A stretch of 64,000 bases of DNA from Alphaproteobacteria bacterium (GTDB taxonomy: Bacteria; Pseudomonadota; Alphaproteobacteria; Micropepsales; Micropepsaceae). The position numbers and the translations under genes were made by a program. The stretch covers positions 1-64,000 of the forward strand of contig JAHFQC010000013.1 of the NCBI GenBank assembly GCA_023259375.1, read 5' to 3'. Each line of letters begins with the position of its first letter. Position 1 is the first letter of the stretch. Positions 8,904 through 17,268 of this stretch are shown one piece after another. Below the pieces are notes generated by a model, which worked only from the letters and a program-made list of their open reading frames with translations, ran no database searches and was not told the DNA's origin.

Positions 8904-9044
8904 AGAGAATAAGGGCGCGAGTTTCCGTTCTATTCTGCAGTCACATCTCCGTTATCGCAGCAGTTTCCTCCAATCACGTGCGCGCCCGACGTGCACTATG
9001 GTTCGCGAGGAACGCAGACAACCAACAGAGAGGGAATTTTCGCC

Positions 9045-9725
9045 ATGAAGCTTTTGCTTTCCGCCGCGATGGCGCTTGCGGCCACGCTCCCGGCCGGAGC
9101 GCAGCAAATGGGTGACGCGGCTGCGAAGATCGCGCTGCCCGGCATCACGTTCACGCGCGCACTCAATGGGGCCGCACAAAACGCCGCCGTCGCGAACGGG
9201 CGCCTGACGATCAAGAGCGATGCCAAGCGCGACAATTTCATCGATCCGGACGGCAAGCTGTCGAACAGCACCGCGCCGGTGCTGCTGGCGCCGATCGACA
9301 ACGCCAAGCCGTTCACCCTGACCGCGAAAGTAACGCCGCAGTTCCTCTCCACCTACGACGCCGGTGCGACCTACATCTGGATCAAGGACACGCTGTGGCT
9401 CAAGTTCGCGATGGAACGCAGCGAAGACGGCCGCATCCGCATCGTCAGCGTGCGGACCAACGGCACGTCGGATGACAACAACCACGACGTCGTCACCGCC
9501 AAGTCGGTATTCATGAAGATCTCGTCCGACACCAAGACCGTCGGCTTCTACTATTCGCTCGATGCCAAGAAGTGGCAGCTCATCCGCCTGTTCAAGAACG
9601 ACTACCCCGCCAAACTCTGGCTCGGCGTCAGCGCCCAATCGCCCACCGGCAAAGGCAACACGGTCGAATTCGAAAACATCGCCCTGACCCAGAAATCCAT
9701 CACCAATTTCCGCATGGGGGAGTGA
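9045..9725 (+). CDS. Exported DUF1349-like (concanavalin-fold) protein
   Basis: 226 residues from ATG 9045, preceded by GAGAGGGA. A signal peptide (MKLLLSAAMALAATLPAGAQ) is followed by a jelly-roll type domain with 'PFTLTAKVTPQFLSTYDAGATYIWIKDTLWLKFAMERSEDGRIRI', then 'DDNNHDVVTAKSVFMKISSDTKTVGFYYSLDAKKWQLIR'. This matches the DUF1349/laminin-G-like pattern often found in carbohydrate-related exported proteins. It has no adjacent glycosidase, so substrate is unknown. Confidence 0.7.
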   Translation: MKLLLSAAMALAATLPAGAQQMGDAAAKIALPGITFTRALNGAAQNAAVANGRLTIKSDAKRDNFIDPDGKLSNSTAPVLLAPIDNAKPFTLTAKVTPQFLSTYDAGATYIWIKDTLWLKFAMERSEDGRIRIVSVRTNGTSDDNNHDVVTAKSVFMKISSDTKTVGFYYSLDAKKWQLIRLFKNDYPAKLWLGVSAQSPTGKGNTVEFENIALTQKSITNFRMGE

Positions 9726-9736
9726 AGGCAATAACT

Positions 9737-9911
9737 GTCATCCCCGGCGGAGCTAGCGCAGCGCAGCGACGGAAAGGGGACCCAGGTGGATACATCTGCT
9801 CCGGCGTAGGCGATGAGACACCGCCTCACCGTCGCCGTTTCAAAGCACCACCACCTGGATCCCCTTCCCTTCGCATCCGCGCTTCCGCACGCCTGCTCAG
9901 CCGGGGATGAC
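9737..9911. repeat. Intergenic double-palindrome repeat, GTCATCCCCGG family
   Basis: Outer arms GTCATCCCCGGC and GCCGGGGATGAC; inner arms AAGGGGACCCAGGTGG and CCACCTGGATCCCCTT (one mismatch). The arm order equals that of the GTCATGGCC repeats at 3825 and 8796, but the sequence is different, so it is a second family built on the same plan. It fills the gap between convergent genes and may work as a two-sided terminator or exonuclease barrier (inference). Confidence 0.82.
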
Positions 9912-9932
9912 ACCTAGCTTTATAAGCCACCC

Positions 9933-10421
9933 TCACCGTTCCCGCGTGCACGCGGCATCGGAAGCGGACTTGTTGATCGCGTCAGCCAACGCCTCCGCTT
10001 TCGGCCGTTCCAGCGGCCCGACGAGAAAACCATCGAATTGAATCGGATCGAGGATCCTGGCCGCCTTGATCACGTCGCCGTCGACGATGAACGCAATCGT
10101 CGTCCCGACATGATCTTTGCTGAACTGGCGAAGGCGCCCGCCGCCGTCGCGATCGAGGCTGATGTTGAGGACGATCTGGTTCTCGGTAAGCGAGACATTC
10201 GCGCCCGTGAAGTCCGCTATGGTGACGAGCGGCGCCGCTTCGAGATGCAGGACCTTTCCACTTGGTCCGGTGATCGTGCGCGGACCTTGCGGGTCAACAA
10301 CAGCGAATTCCATCCGCGTGCAGGCCGCATTGGCGGAAATACTGGCGCCGAGAACGCTTGCCGCCAAGGCTGCCGGAATCCATTTCAGGAAAGGCCGCAA
10401 ACCCGCCTCCAGAGAACGCAT
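9933..10421 (-). CDS. Exported protein with SecD/SecF P1-head-like domain
   Basis: 162 residues with an N-terminal signal or anchor segment ('IPAALAASVLGASISANA'). Residues 75-155 follow the SecDF first periplasmic (P1 head) pattern: 'NISLDRDGGGRLRQFSKDHVGTTIAFIVDGDVIKAARILDPI', then 'ERPKAEALADAIN'. Real SecD has six transmembrane helices, all missing here, so this is a stand-alone exported domain, not part of the Sec motor. It lies 53 bp downstream of an exported hydrolase on the same strand. Function unknown. Confidence 0.7.
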   Translation of the reverse strand: MRSLEAGLRPFLKWIPAALAASVLGASISANAACTRMEFAVVDPQGPRTITGPSGKVLHLEAAPLVTIADFTGANVSLTENQIVLNISLDRDGGGRLRQFSKDHVGTTIAFIVDGDVIKAARILDPIQFDGFLVGPLERPKAEALADAINKSASDAACTRER

Positions 10422-10474
10422 CGTCCGAGCATATAGGCATCGAACAGGACTGCGACAAGCGGCATGAGCGAAGG

Positions 10475-12244
10475 TTACTTGCGGCCGTGAATAATCTCTA
10501 TTGCAGCGTTCACGTCCCGGACGGCATCGGCGGCGTCCTTGATGCCATGTTCTGTGCCGTCATATTCAAAGACGCGCCCCAAGCGCGCCGCCCGCACCGC
10601 GGATGAGAAGTGCGCGGCTCCTTTTGGAGTGAGGATCGCATCGTTCTTGTAGACGAACCCGATCACCGGCACCGACACGTTCTTGAAACCGCCGCAACCA
10701 GATTGCCCGTTCTTCACCATGCGGACCTGGATTGGATCATTGCGATGAATGGCAAAATGAGGATCCAACTCGTTCTGCAACATGATCTCTGGATTGCAGT
10801 AACCCGCAAACACGACATAAGCGTTCGCCGGCACCTCGCGTCCCGCCATAATCTGCGCGATAAAGCCGCCAAAGCTCTGACTGACGTTCAGCCACTTGCC
10901 TTTGAGACCCAGGGATTGCGTTGCGTCTTTTTGAACCGCCGCCGCTTCGTCTGCAGCCTTGAGCGAATCGAACGTTGCCGCATCCGGATAGAGGAGTTGG
11001 CCGAAGCGGCTCGCACCTCCCGTGTAGATCGGCACCACGACATCATATCCGCGATCGAGGAATGCGCTCCCGATCGCGTCTAGCCCGGTGACGGCGCCCA
11101 TCGGACCGCCATGCAAATAGAGCACGGCATCGCCATTCGGTTGCTCGGGCCTTGCCACAAGATAGGAAACATCGCGCCCCTCGATCTTAAACGAGCGGAC
11201 GCTGTCGAGCCGACCTAGTTGGAACGTCTGTTCCGAACACATCACTGCGACAGCGCCATTTTGCCCTTCGAAACACAGCTTCGACGTGGCGCCAGAAATG
11301 TCCACGAAAAGCGCCATGCCGCTTCCGTCGGCATCGAGCCAGCGGCGACCGGGCGTTCTCGCGAGCATTGCGGGATTATCCATCAGCGACATCAGCACTC
11401 GGCTCGACAAAGCAGCGTAAGGCCGCGCAGCATCCGGCACCTCGTTGGTACGGCTCGCGGTTGTTCCTTTGCCAAGGTCGTAGTTGAAAATCGTCAGCGA
11501 TCTTCCATCGGCCGCGGGCGCCGCAAACTCAAGCTGGCTCGCCCCCTTCTCGCGCAACATGCTCGTGAAAAGCACCGGCCAATCGTTCAGTGTCTGGATG
11601 TCGGACCACAAGACCTGCCACTTGTTCTGTCCGGGAACGTAAGCCAACAGTTTGCTGTGTTGGCTCTCCCCTTCAAATCGGACACAATACGTTGCCAGCA
11701 CTATCGGCTGCCCTGCACCCATCGACACCGGATAGATGCTGCCTTGTGCATCGGCCGAGAACGGACACGGCATGGGTGTCGATGTGATACAACTCGAGGC
11801 GCCTTGCCGGCACCATACCAGCACGGCTTGGTCTTTACGGTCGATCCTCGCAATGAAAGACGCGGGACCGTTCTGGTAGTTCTGTACGGTGAAGTCCCCC
11901 TTGAGCAGGGCGGATGGGATCAACGGCAGATTGGGTACGACCGGCGTCAGCGTCTCGATTTCGAGCGTCGTGACCACACCATTCGCGACGTAGCTCACCA
12001 GGCGACCGTCAAAACTCGGGATTGCGGCATCCGCTCTGCCGGACCACTTCAGCCGCATACTGGCATCGTAGATCAGCAGCCAACCGAGCCCCTTGTCGTC
12101 ATTGGCCTGAACCTGGACATTGCCGTCGAAAATGCGAGCGACGGTGATAGCAAGATGATCCGGTAGCGCAGCCTTTGCTTGCGGCGAGCATCCCATCAGG
12201 CCCGCGGCGACCGCCGCAATCAGGAATCTGCGAAGTACGTCCAT
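10475..12244 (-). CDS. Exported alpha/beta hydrolase (S9 prolyl-oligopeptidase-like)
   Basis: 589 residues from ATG 12244, preceded by a GGGGGGC run. The signal sequence ends 'AAGLMGC', a lipobox, so it is likely a lipoprotein. The first ~350 residues are beta-rich and propeller-like; the last ~240 are the hydrolase. Catalytic candidates are the serine in 'NVSQSFGGF' (the usual first Gly of GxSxGG is Ser), the aspartate in 'FVYKNDAIL' and the histidine in 'YDGTEHGI'; an oxyanion-type 'LYLHGGP' is present. Likely a periplasmic peptidase or esterase. The substrate is not predictable. Confidence 0.8.
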   Translation of the reverse strand: MDVLRRFLIAAVAAGLMGCSPQAKAALPDHLAITVARIFDGNVQVQANDDKGLGWLLIYDASMRLKWSGRADAAIPSFDGRLVSYVANGVVTTLEIETLTPVVPNLPLIPSALLKGDFTVQNYQNGPASFIARIDRKDQAVLVWCRQGASSCITSTPMPCPFSADAQGSIYPVSMGAGQPIVLATYCVRFEGESQHSKLLAYVPGQNKWQVLWSDIQTLNDWPVLFTSMLREKGASQLEFAAPAADGRSLTIFNYDLGKGTTASRTNEVPDAARPYAALSSRVLMSLMDNPAMLARTPGRRWLDADGSGMALFVDISGATSKLCFEGQNGAVAVMCSEQTFQLGRLDSVRSFKIEGRDVSYLVARPEQPNGDAVLYLHGGPMGAVTGLDAIGSAFLDRGYDVVVPIYTGGASRFGQLLYPDAATFDSLKAADEAAAVQKDATQSLGLKGKWLNVSQSFGGFIAQIMAGREVPANAYVVFAGYCNPEIMLQNELDPHFAIHRNDPIQVRMVKNGQSGCGGFKNVSVPVIGFVYKNDAILTPKGAAHFSSAVRAARLGRVFEYDGTEHGIKDAADAVRDVNAAIEIIHGRK

Positions 12245-12831
12245 TGCGCCCCCCGGCCGTTTGCGGATGAAGATCGCCTTCTGGTGGGCCACACTCTCCG
12301 CGACACCCTCCGAGCACCTTACTGCAGCATCGAAAGAATGTCGTGTTTGGGCGCACCTCACACCTGCTCGCGTAGCAGCGGACACTCTGCGATCTTGAAA
12401 CAGCGCGATCCGTACCTATCTCTACGAAAGCTCTTTGACCGCGCCGGACAGACTGCGAAGCAGTTGCGTTTGCATACGTACAAAGTCTGGAACGATTCGA
12501 TTTCGATTCTGGACGCTGTGCGTACAGTTTATGCAGCGCCACAGTGTGAAGCGTCCAAACTTTAGAGCCATTCGATTTCGATTCTGGACGCCTGGCGTTG
12601 GCTCCAGGCCGCAAGGTGCGCGTACGCTGTATCGTCTAATAAGGCGATTGTCGTGATGCCGCCGCCGCTTAGTCCGAATTGAATTCACGTTTTGCTTCCA
12701 CACAATTTTCCGCGTCTCCGCGCCTCCGCGTGAATTCGTTACCGGTGGAGGGAGGGGGGAGGTTTTGCGGGATTCCGCAAATCAAAGATCAACCGCTGGC
12801 GCTTTTCGGTGTGGTGCCGTCCACCACTAGT
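12245..12831. other. 587-bp gene-free region holding dispersed repeat units
   Basis: No credible gene is found between the hydrolase and the permease. At 12495-12516 and 12570-12591 the same 22-bp string occurs twice, 75 bp apart (core ATTCGATTTCGATTCTGGAC). Before it, at about 12425-12475, lies a CTTTGACCGCGCCGGAC segment with GACTGCGAAGCAGTTGCG. The same pieces in inverted order are found at 21495-21660. The segment 12640-12830 shows nothing further. Confidence 0.7.
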
Positions 12832-14253
12832 TCAGCCCTGTGCCAGCCTGCTCTTCTTCACCCCGTAGACCGCGTACACCGCGATCCCGATCGCGTTCCA
12901 GATCAGGAACAGGTGCTGGGTCAGGGATGGGAGATTCCAGAACAGATACGCGCAGCCCAAAATCGCCAGCGGCCCGACCAGCCAGGCGAGCGGCGTGCGG
13001 AAGACGCGGGGGCGGGCGGGATCGCGGCGGCGGTAGATCAGCATTGCCAGCGACACCGCCACGAACGCGCACAACGTGCCGGAGTTGGCGAGTTCGGCGA
13101 TCAGCTTCAACGGCGCGACACCCGCGATCACTGCCGACATCGCGCCGGTGAACAGGGTCACGGCGATCGGCGTGCCGGTTTTCGCATTCACCTTGGCCAA
13201 CGCGCCGGGCAACAGCCGGTCGCGCGCCATGACGAAGAAGATGCGGCTCTGGCCGTACATGAACACCATGATGACGGTCGGAAACGCCAGCACCGCGGCG
13301 CCGCCGATCAGCGCCGACCATCTGGCGCGGCCAAGATTGCGCAGGATCAAGGCGAGCGGCTCGGCGCTGGAGGCGAAGCTCGCGGCGGGCACCGCGCCGA
13401 TGGCGGCAATCGCCACCACGATGTAGATCGCCGTGCACAAGAGCATCGAACCGACGATGCCGATGGAGAGATCGCGGCCCGGACGCTTGGTCTCTTCCGC
13501 CGCCGTCGAGATGGTGTCAAAGCCGTAGAAGGCAAAGAAGATCAGCGACGCGGCGGGCAGGACGCCGAGTTTCATGCCGTTCTCGCCCAGCGAAGAAATG
13601 CCGTAGGGCAGGAATGGCGTGAAGTGCTTGGAGTCGAACGCGGGCAACGCCAGTGCGATGAAGGCGGCGAGCGCGGCGAGCTTGAGAATGACGAGAACGA
13701 AATTGACCGTGGCGCTCTCGCGCGTGCCCGCCGCCAAAAGACCGGCGACGGCGAGCGAAATGGCGACAGCGGGCAGATTGATGATCCCGCCCGCTTCGGG
13801 TCCGGCCAGCAAAGCGGGCACGATCGGCAGATCGAGCCATGCCATGAAGCCGCCGGCATAGGCCGACCAGCCCACCGCCACCGCGGCGCAGACGACGGTA
13901 TATTCCAGGATGAGGCTCCAGCCGACGAACCAGGCCACCGGCTCGCCCATCACGACGTAGGAATAGGTATAGGCACTGCCCGCCGCCGGCATCATCGTCG
14001 CCATCTCGGCATAAGCGAGCGCGGCGCAGGCGGACACGACGCCGGCGATGAGAAAGGAGATGACCATGCCGGGCCCGGCGAGCCCCGCCGCCTGCCCGAT
14101 CAAGGTGTAGATGCCGGTGCCGACGATGCCGCCGACGCCGAGTGCCACCAGATGCGGCCAGGACAGTGTCGGCTTCAGGCGCTCGCCGCCCGGGTTATCG
14201 TGGACGCTGTCGATCGGCTTCAGCCGCGTAAAAATGCTCATCCCACCCGCCAT
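12832..14253 (-). CDS. APC family amino acid permease
   Basis: 473 residues with about 12 hydrophobic helices. It has the APC superfamily N-terminal signature ('LVALGVGGIVGTGIYTLIGQAAGLAGPGMVISFLIAG'), 'ALAYAEMATMMPAAGSAYTYSYVVMGE', and 'FFAFYGFDTISTAAEETKRPGRDLSIGI', which fits the cationic amino acid transporter (CAT) subgroup. An in-frame ATG four codons later (14241) is an alternative start. No catabolic gene neighbours, so the substrate among amino acids or polyamines cannot be fixed. Confidence 0.93.
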   Translation of the reverse strand: MAGGMSIFTRLKPIDSVHDNPGGERLKPTLSWPHLVALGVGGIVGTGIYTLIGQAAGLAGPGMVISFLIAGVVSACAALAYAEMATMMPAAGSAYTYSYVVMGEPVAWFVGWSLILEYTVVCAAVAVGWSAYAGGFMAWLDLPIVPALLAGPEAGGIINLPAVAISLAVAGLLAAGTRESATVNFVLVILKLAALAAFIALALPAFDSKHFTPFLPYGISSLGENGMKLGVLPAASLIFFAFYGFDTISTAAEETKRPGRDLSIGIVGSMLLCTAIYIVVAIAAIGAVPAASFASSAEPLALILRNLGRARWSALIGGAAVLAFPTVIMVFMYGQSRIFFVMARDRLLPGALAKVNAKTGTPIAVTLFTGAMSAVIAGVAPLKLIAELANSGTLCAFVAVSLAMLIYRRRDPARPRVFRTPLAWLVGPLAILGCAYLFWNLPSLTQHLFLIWNAIGIAVYAVYGVKKSRLAQG

Positions 14254-14373
14254 GACCTGAGGGCCGCATTTGACGGAACGACAGCCGCTCTGTCCAGCAT
14301 ATCAGCTTGCCGTTGCGTCGGCCTCGCCTAACGGGGCGCTTGTATGCATAGTCCTGAGGCACATTGGAGAGAA

Positions 14374-15090
14374 ATGATGCGCACCCTTGTGATCGCCCTG
14401 CTTCTCGCATTCGCCGCTCCGGCTCTTGCCGCCGATTATTCCGCCGCGCTGAGCGACGCCCACCGCCCCGCCGCCGACACCGCCCGCGATGCCGACCGCA
14501 AGCCGGCCGAGATGCTCGCTTTTGCCGGCATAAAGCCAGGCATGAAGGTGATGGATCTGATCCCGGGCGGCGGCTATTTCACCCGCCTGTTCGCCACCGC
14601 TGTCGGTCCCAAGGGCCACGTCTACGCCTATCAGCCGAGCGAGTTTGACGCCTATCTCAAAGGCAAAGAACCGCCGGTGGCTGCGGTGGCGAAAGACTAT
14701 CCCAATGTCACCGTGGCGCACGCCAGCATCAATGCGCTGACCGTGCCGGAGAAGCTGGACCTGATCTGGACGTCGCAGAACTATCACGACGTCAAGGGCA
14801 ACGGCGATACCGCAAAAGTCGACAAGGCGGCATTCGCGGCGTTGAAACGCGGTGGGATTTATATCGTGCTCGATCACGCCGCCGCCCCCGGCACCGGTGC
14901 GCGCGACGTCAGCACCCTGCACCGCATCGACCCGGCGACGGTAAAAGCGGAAGTAACGGCGGCGGGATTTCTCTTCGTCGGCGAAAGCACCGTGCTTGCC
15001 AATACCGCCGACGACCACACCAAGGCGGTGTTCGATCCCGCCATCCGCGGCCACACCGATCAGTTCGTGCTCAAATTCAAGAAGCCCTAG
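14374..15090 (+). CDS. Exported class I methyltransferase-like protein
   Basis: 238 residues from ATG 14374 (GGAGAGAA ribosome site). A clear signal peptide ends 'FAAPALAAD'. The rest is a Rossmann methyltransferase-like domain: 'EMLAFAGIKPGMKVMDLIPGGGYFTRLFATAVGPKGHVYAYQPSEFDAYL', 'LDLIWTSQNYHDVKG' and 'LKRGGIYIVLDHAA'. The SAM-binding loop reads DLIPGGGYF, as in the COG4798 'predicted methyltransferase' group. A methyltransferase fold sent to the periplasm, where no SAM is expected, is odd; it may use another ligand. Confidence 0.82.
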   Translation: MMRTLVIALLLAFAAPALAADYSAALSDAHRPAADTARDADRKPAEMLAFAGIKPGMKVMDLIPGGGYFTRLFATAVGPKGHVYAYQPSEFDAYLKGKEPPVAAVAKDYPNVTVAHASINALTVPEKLDLIWTSQNYHDVKGNGDTAKVDKAAFAALKRGGIYIVLDHAAAPGTGARDVSTLHRIDPATVKAEVTAAGFLFVGESTVLANTADDHTKAVFDPAIRGHTDQFVLKFKKP

Positions 15091-15146
15091 CTTGCGCAAA
15101 TCGGGCGATGCGCGCACTTTCCCGTTCCTGGTTTGACGGAGGGGAA

Positions 15147-15827
15147 ATGATGCGTTTTGTCTTTGCTGCGATGGCCGCTGCGCTTTACGTTCTGCCGGCC
15201 GCCGCCGAGATGACACCCACGGCGGCGCCGGAGCGCATCACCGGCACGATCGTCTCCTATGCCGCTTCGACGCTGACGGTGAAGACGGCAAAGGGCGCGA
15301 CCACAACGGTCACGCTCGTGCCGACCGCGAAAGTAATCGCCAACCAGAAGAGCAGTTTCAACACCATCAAGCAGAACGATTTCGTCTCCCTGACCGCGGC
15401 TGCGGGGAAAGACGGCAAGCTCAAGGCCAAAGAGGTGCGCGTCTTCCCCGAGCCGATGCGCGGCTTTGGCGAAGGCCAGTATCCAGGCGACAAGACCGTC
15501 GAGACGCGCATCAACGGTACGGTCAGCGAGGCGGCCACCACCGTCAAAGGCAAGGGCGGCACGCTCAAGCTCTCGTTCCGCGCCGCCGCAGCTAACGCGC
15601 TCGGCATCTGCAGCGGCCATGCGCCGGCACCGGGCAAAGGCGGCTGCACCGGCGATGCCGAAATCCTGGTCACCCCCGCCACGCCGGTGACGGCCTGGGT
15701 GCTCGGCGACCCGACCTGGCTCGAAGCCGGCAAGGCGGTGTCGTTCTATCCAATTTCGCGGCGAGACGGAAAAAACGTGACATACGGCGTCATCGTGGAA
15801 CACGACGGCGTCAAACCGATTCCTTGA
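15147..15827 (+). CDS. Exported protein with DUF5666-like beta domain
   Basis: 226 residues from ATG 15147, after GGAGGGGAA. The signal peptide ends 'LPAAAE'. The first mature part is an OB-like strand pattern ('ERITGTIVSYAASTLTVKTAKGATTTVTLVPTAKVIANQKSSFNTIKQNDFVSLTA'), typical of DUF5666-type exported proteins; a second similar block follows ('RINGTVSEAATTVKGKGGTLKLSF'). Two cysteines in 'GICSGHAPAPGKGGCTG' may form a disulfide. It runs into a small membrane-protein gene 3 bp downstream. Function unknown. Confidence 0.7.
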   Translation: MMRFVFAAMAAALYVLPAAAEMTPTAAPERITGTIVSYAASTLTVKTAKGATTTVTLVPTAKVIANQKSSFNTIKQNDFVSLTAAAGKDGKLKAKEVRVFPEPMRGFGEGQYPGDKTVETRINGTVSEAATTVKGKGGTLKLSFRAAAANALGICSGHAPAPGKGGCTGDAEILVTPATPVTAWVLGDPTWLEAGKAVSFYPISRRDGKNVTYGVIVEHDGVKPIP

Positions 15828-15830
15828 GAT

Positions 15831-16064
15831 ATGGAAAAAGAACCTAGGAAAATTGGTGCCGTTGCGGCACTTCCCATCGGGCTATCGCCGATCGGCTTTG
15901 CCTTGATCGGTGCGACGTTGCTGGGCGCGATTTCGATCGGCGCTCTCGCCGTGGCACGGCTGGTGGTCGGACGGATGGCCGTCGGCCACCTCCACCTCAA
16001 GAGCGCCGAAATCGATCGGTTGACCGTTCGGCGCCTCAAGGTCGAGGAAGACGATACCGATTGA
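15831..16064 (+). CDS. Small membrane protein with pentapeptide-like C-terminus
   Basis: 77 residues, 3 bp after the previous stop and so probably co-translated. It has one hydrophobic stretch (residues 8-45) rich in Gly, Ala and Ile, which passes without a break into short periodic units ('IGALAVARLVVGRMAVGHLHLKSAEIDRLTVRRLKV') with a hydrophobic residue about every second to fifth position, as in a small beta-helix. The last residues are acidic. Not assigned to a named family. Confidence 0.65.
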   Translation: MEKEPRKIGAVAALPIGLSPIGFALIGATLLGAISIGALAVARLVVGRMAVGHLHLKSAEIDRLTVRRLKVEEDDTD

Positions 16065-16067
16065 CGG

Positions 16068-17093
16068 TTACGAGCGGACCGCTTCCAAGAACGCCCGGAT
16101 ATTCTCGGTGGTCACGCCCGGAGGCATACCGCCGCCGCACGACGCCAGAATGCGCGAATGATCCTTGGCCTCGGCCAGCATAGCCTTCACCGCAGCGCGG
16201 ACATCGTCAGGCGAGCCCGCGGCGAGCACATCGCGGGGTGGGATGTTGCCGAGAATAGTCATCCGGTGACCGGTCGCTTCGTGGATCTGACCCATCGTCA
16301 TGTGGATGCCGGGATTGTAGAGGTTCACGCCGAGATCGGGATAATGCTTCACCGACTGGCGGAAGTCGGCATCGTTGTGGAACATCTTCACCGACACCGG
16401 CTGATCGAACAGCTCCTTCAGATAGGGATGAGCAAATTCGAGGTAGTCGGCCTCGGAAATGAACCCGACGATGTCGTCGAGGACCAGCATGCCGTCGATG
16501 GTGTCGATCGCCTCGCGCTGGCGCACATGCCAGGCGATCAGATACTCGTTGATCAGCTTGAGCAGGCGATGGGTGCGTTCCGGATCGGTGCCGAGCATCA
16601 TCAGGAACTCGGTGGTCCCCATCAGGAAGCTGGCGATGTTGAGCGGTCCGCGGCTGACCGAGAAGCGGATCTTGTGGCCCATCTTTTCGATGCGCGAACG
16701 GTTGCGCGTCAGGCGATTGAGCATGAACGGCAGCAGGCCGTCGGTCTCGACATTCGGCACTTCGAGATTATCGACGTCGTCCTCGCTCTGAATGCACTTC
16801 TGGGCGAAGGGAAACTCGTTTTCCGGGAACTGGCACTTGACGCCGAACGCCGAGGGTTCGGTGCACATGCCGAACTCGCTCCAGAAGCCGGGCAGGAACA
16901 TGATATCCGGGAAGGTCTCGATCGCCTTCTTGTTGGCCTCGAACCAGACGTCGTCGCTCTGGAAATAATCGATCAGGTTGACCCCGTACCAGTTCGGCAG
17001 CCAGGGACAATCGATGATGAATCCCACCGGCAGCGTAGCGCCCGTTTCGCCCGCGATTGCCGCCTTGAGCTCCGCCCAGTGCTTGTCGTGCAT
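16068..17093 (-). CDS. URO-D-family (MtaA/MtbA-like) methyltransferase
   Basis: 341 residues in the uroporphyrinogen-decarboxylase fold, in the branch that handles methyl groups rather than haem: 'VSRGPLNIASFLMGTTEFLMML', 'LDDIVGFISEADYLEFAHPYLKELFD', 'LGNIPPRDVLAAGSPDDVRAAVKAML' and 'RILASCGGGMPPGVTTENIRAF'. In methyltransferases of this fold zinc is bound by an HxC pair and a later Cys; here the first motif reads His239-Asn-Asp241, with Cys319 kept. True HemE is not meant: the decarboxylase N-terminal motifs are absent. It is divergent from a homocysteine methyltransferase and a corrinoid activator, so the likely job is moving a methyl group to or from the corrinoid protein at 20326-20955. 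The substrate is unknown. Confidence 0.82.
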   Translation of the reverse strand: MHDKHWAELKAAIAGETGATLPVGFIIDCPWLPNWYGVNLIDYFQSDDVWFEANKKAIETFPDIMFLPGFWSEFGMCTEPSAFGVKCQFPENEFPFAQKCIQSEDDVDNLEVPNVETDGLLPFMLNRLTRNRSRIEKMGHKIRFSVSRGPLNIASFLMGTTEFLMMLGTDPERTHRLLKLINEYLIAWHVRQREAIDTIDGMLVLDDIVGFISEADYLEFAHPYLKELFDQPVSVKMFHNDADFRQSVKHYPDLGVNLYNPGIHMTMGQIHEATGHRMTILGNIPPRDVLAAGSPDDVRAAVKAMLAEAKDHSRILASCGGGMPPGVTTENIRAFLEAVRS

Positions 17094-17118
17094 ATTCCAC
17101 CCCTATTTGCCGGTCAGC

Positions 17119-17178
17119 GGGCGGACAATGATCCGCCCCGGCGCCGGGGACAATCCCCGGAAGTGCCTGTTTCACAGG
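17119..17178. other. Three tandem hairpins between divergent methyl-transfer genes
   Basis: Three stem-loops follow each other: GGGCGGA/TCCGCCC (17119-17138), CCGGGG/CCCCGG (17144-17160) and CCTGT/ACAGG (17166-17178). They lie in the 175-bp gap between the URO-D gene and the homocysteine methyltransferase, 90 bp in front of the latter. They may be a leader RNA structure for either operon. I do not see a cobalamin or SAM riboswitch consensus. Confidence 0.5.
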
Positions 17179-17268
17179 AATTGGTACCGGTCCCGCTGCG
17201 ACATGGCGTGCATTGAACCGCCCGGGAGGTCGTGCTGAGACTCGCTCTGCCATTTTGAGGGGGCCACC

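Noticed and set aside
12495-12591. CRISPR array
   Set aside because: Only two exact repeat units with one 53-bp gap and no cas genes; the inverted copy at 21495 shows a dispersed repeat instead.
12679-14331. 550-codon + strand open frame
   Set aside because: Antisense of the APC permease; Arg/His/Asp-rich low-complexity translation.
17119-17268. Cobalamin or SAM riboswitch in front of the methyl-transfer operon
   Set aside because: I looked for the B12 box and SAM-II core and did not find them; only plain hairpins are present.
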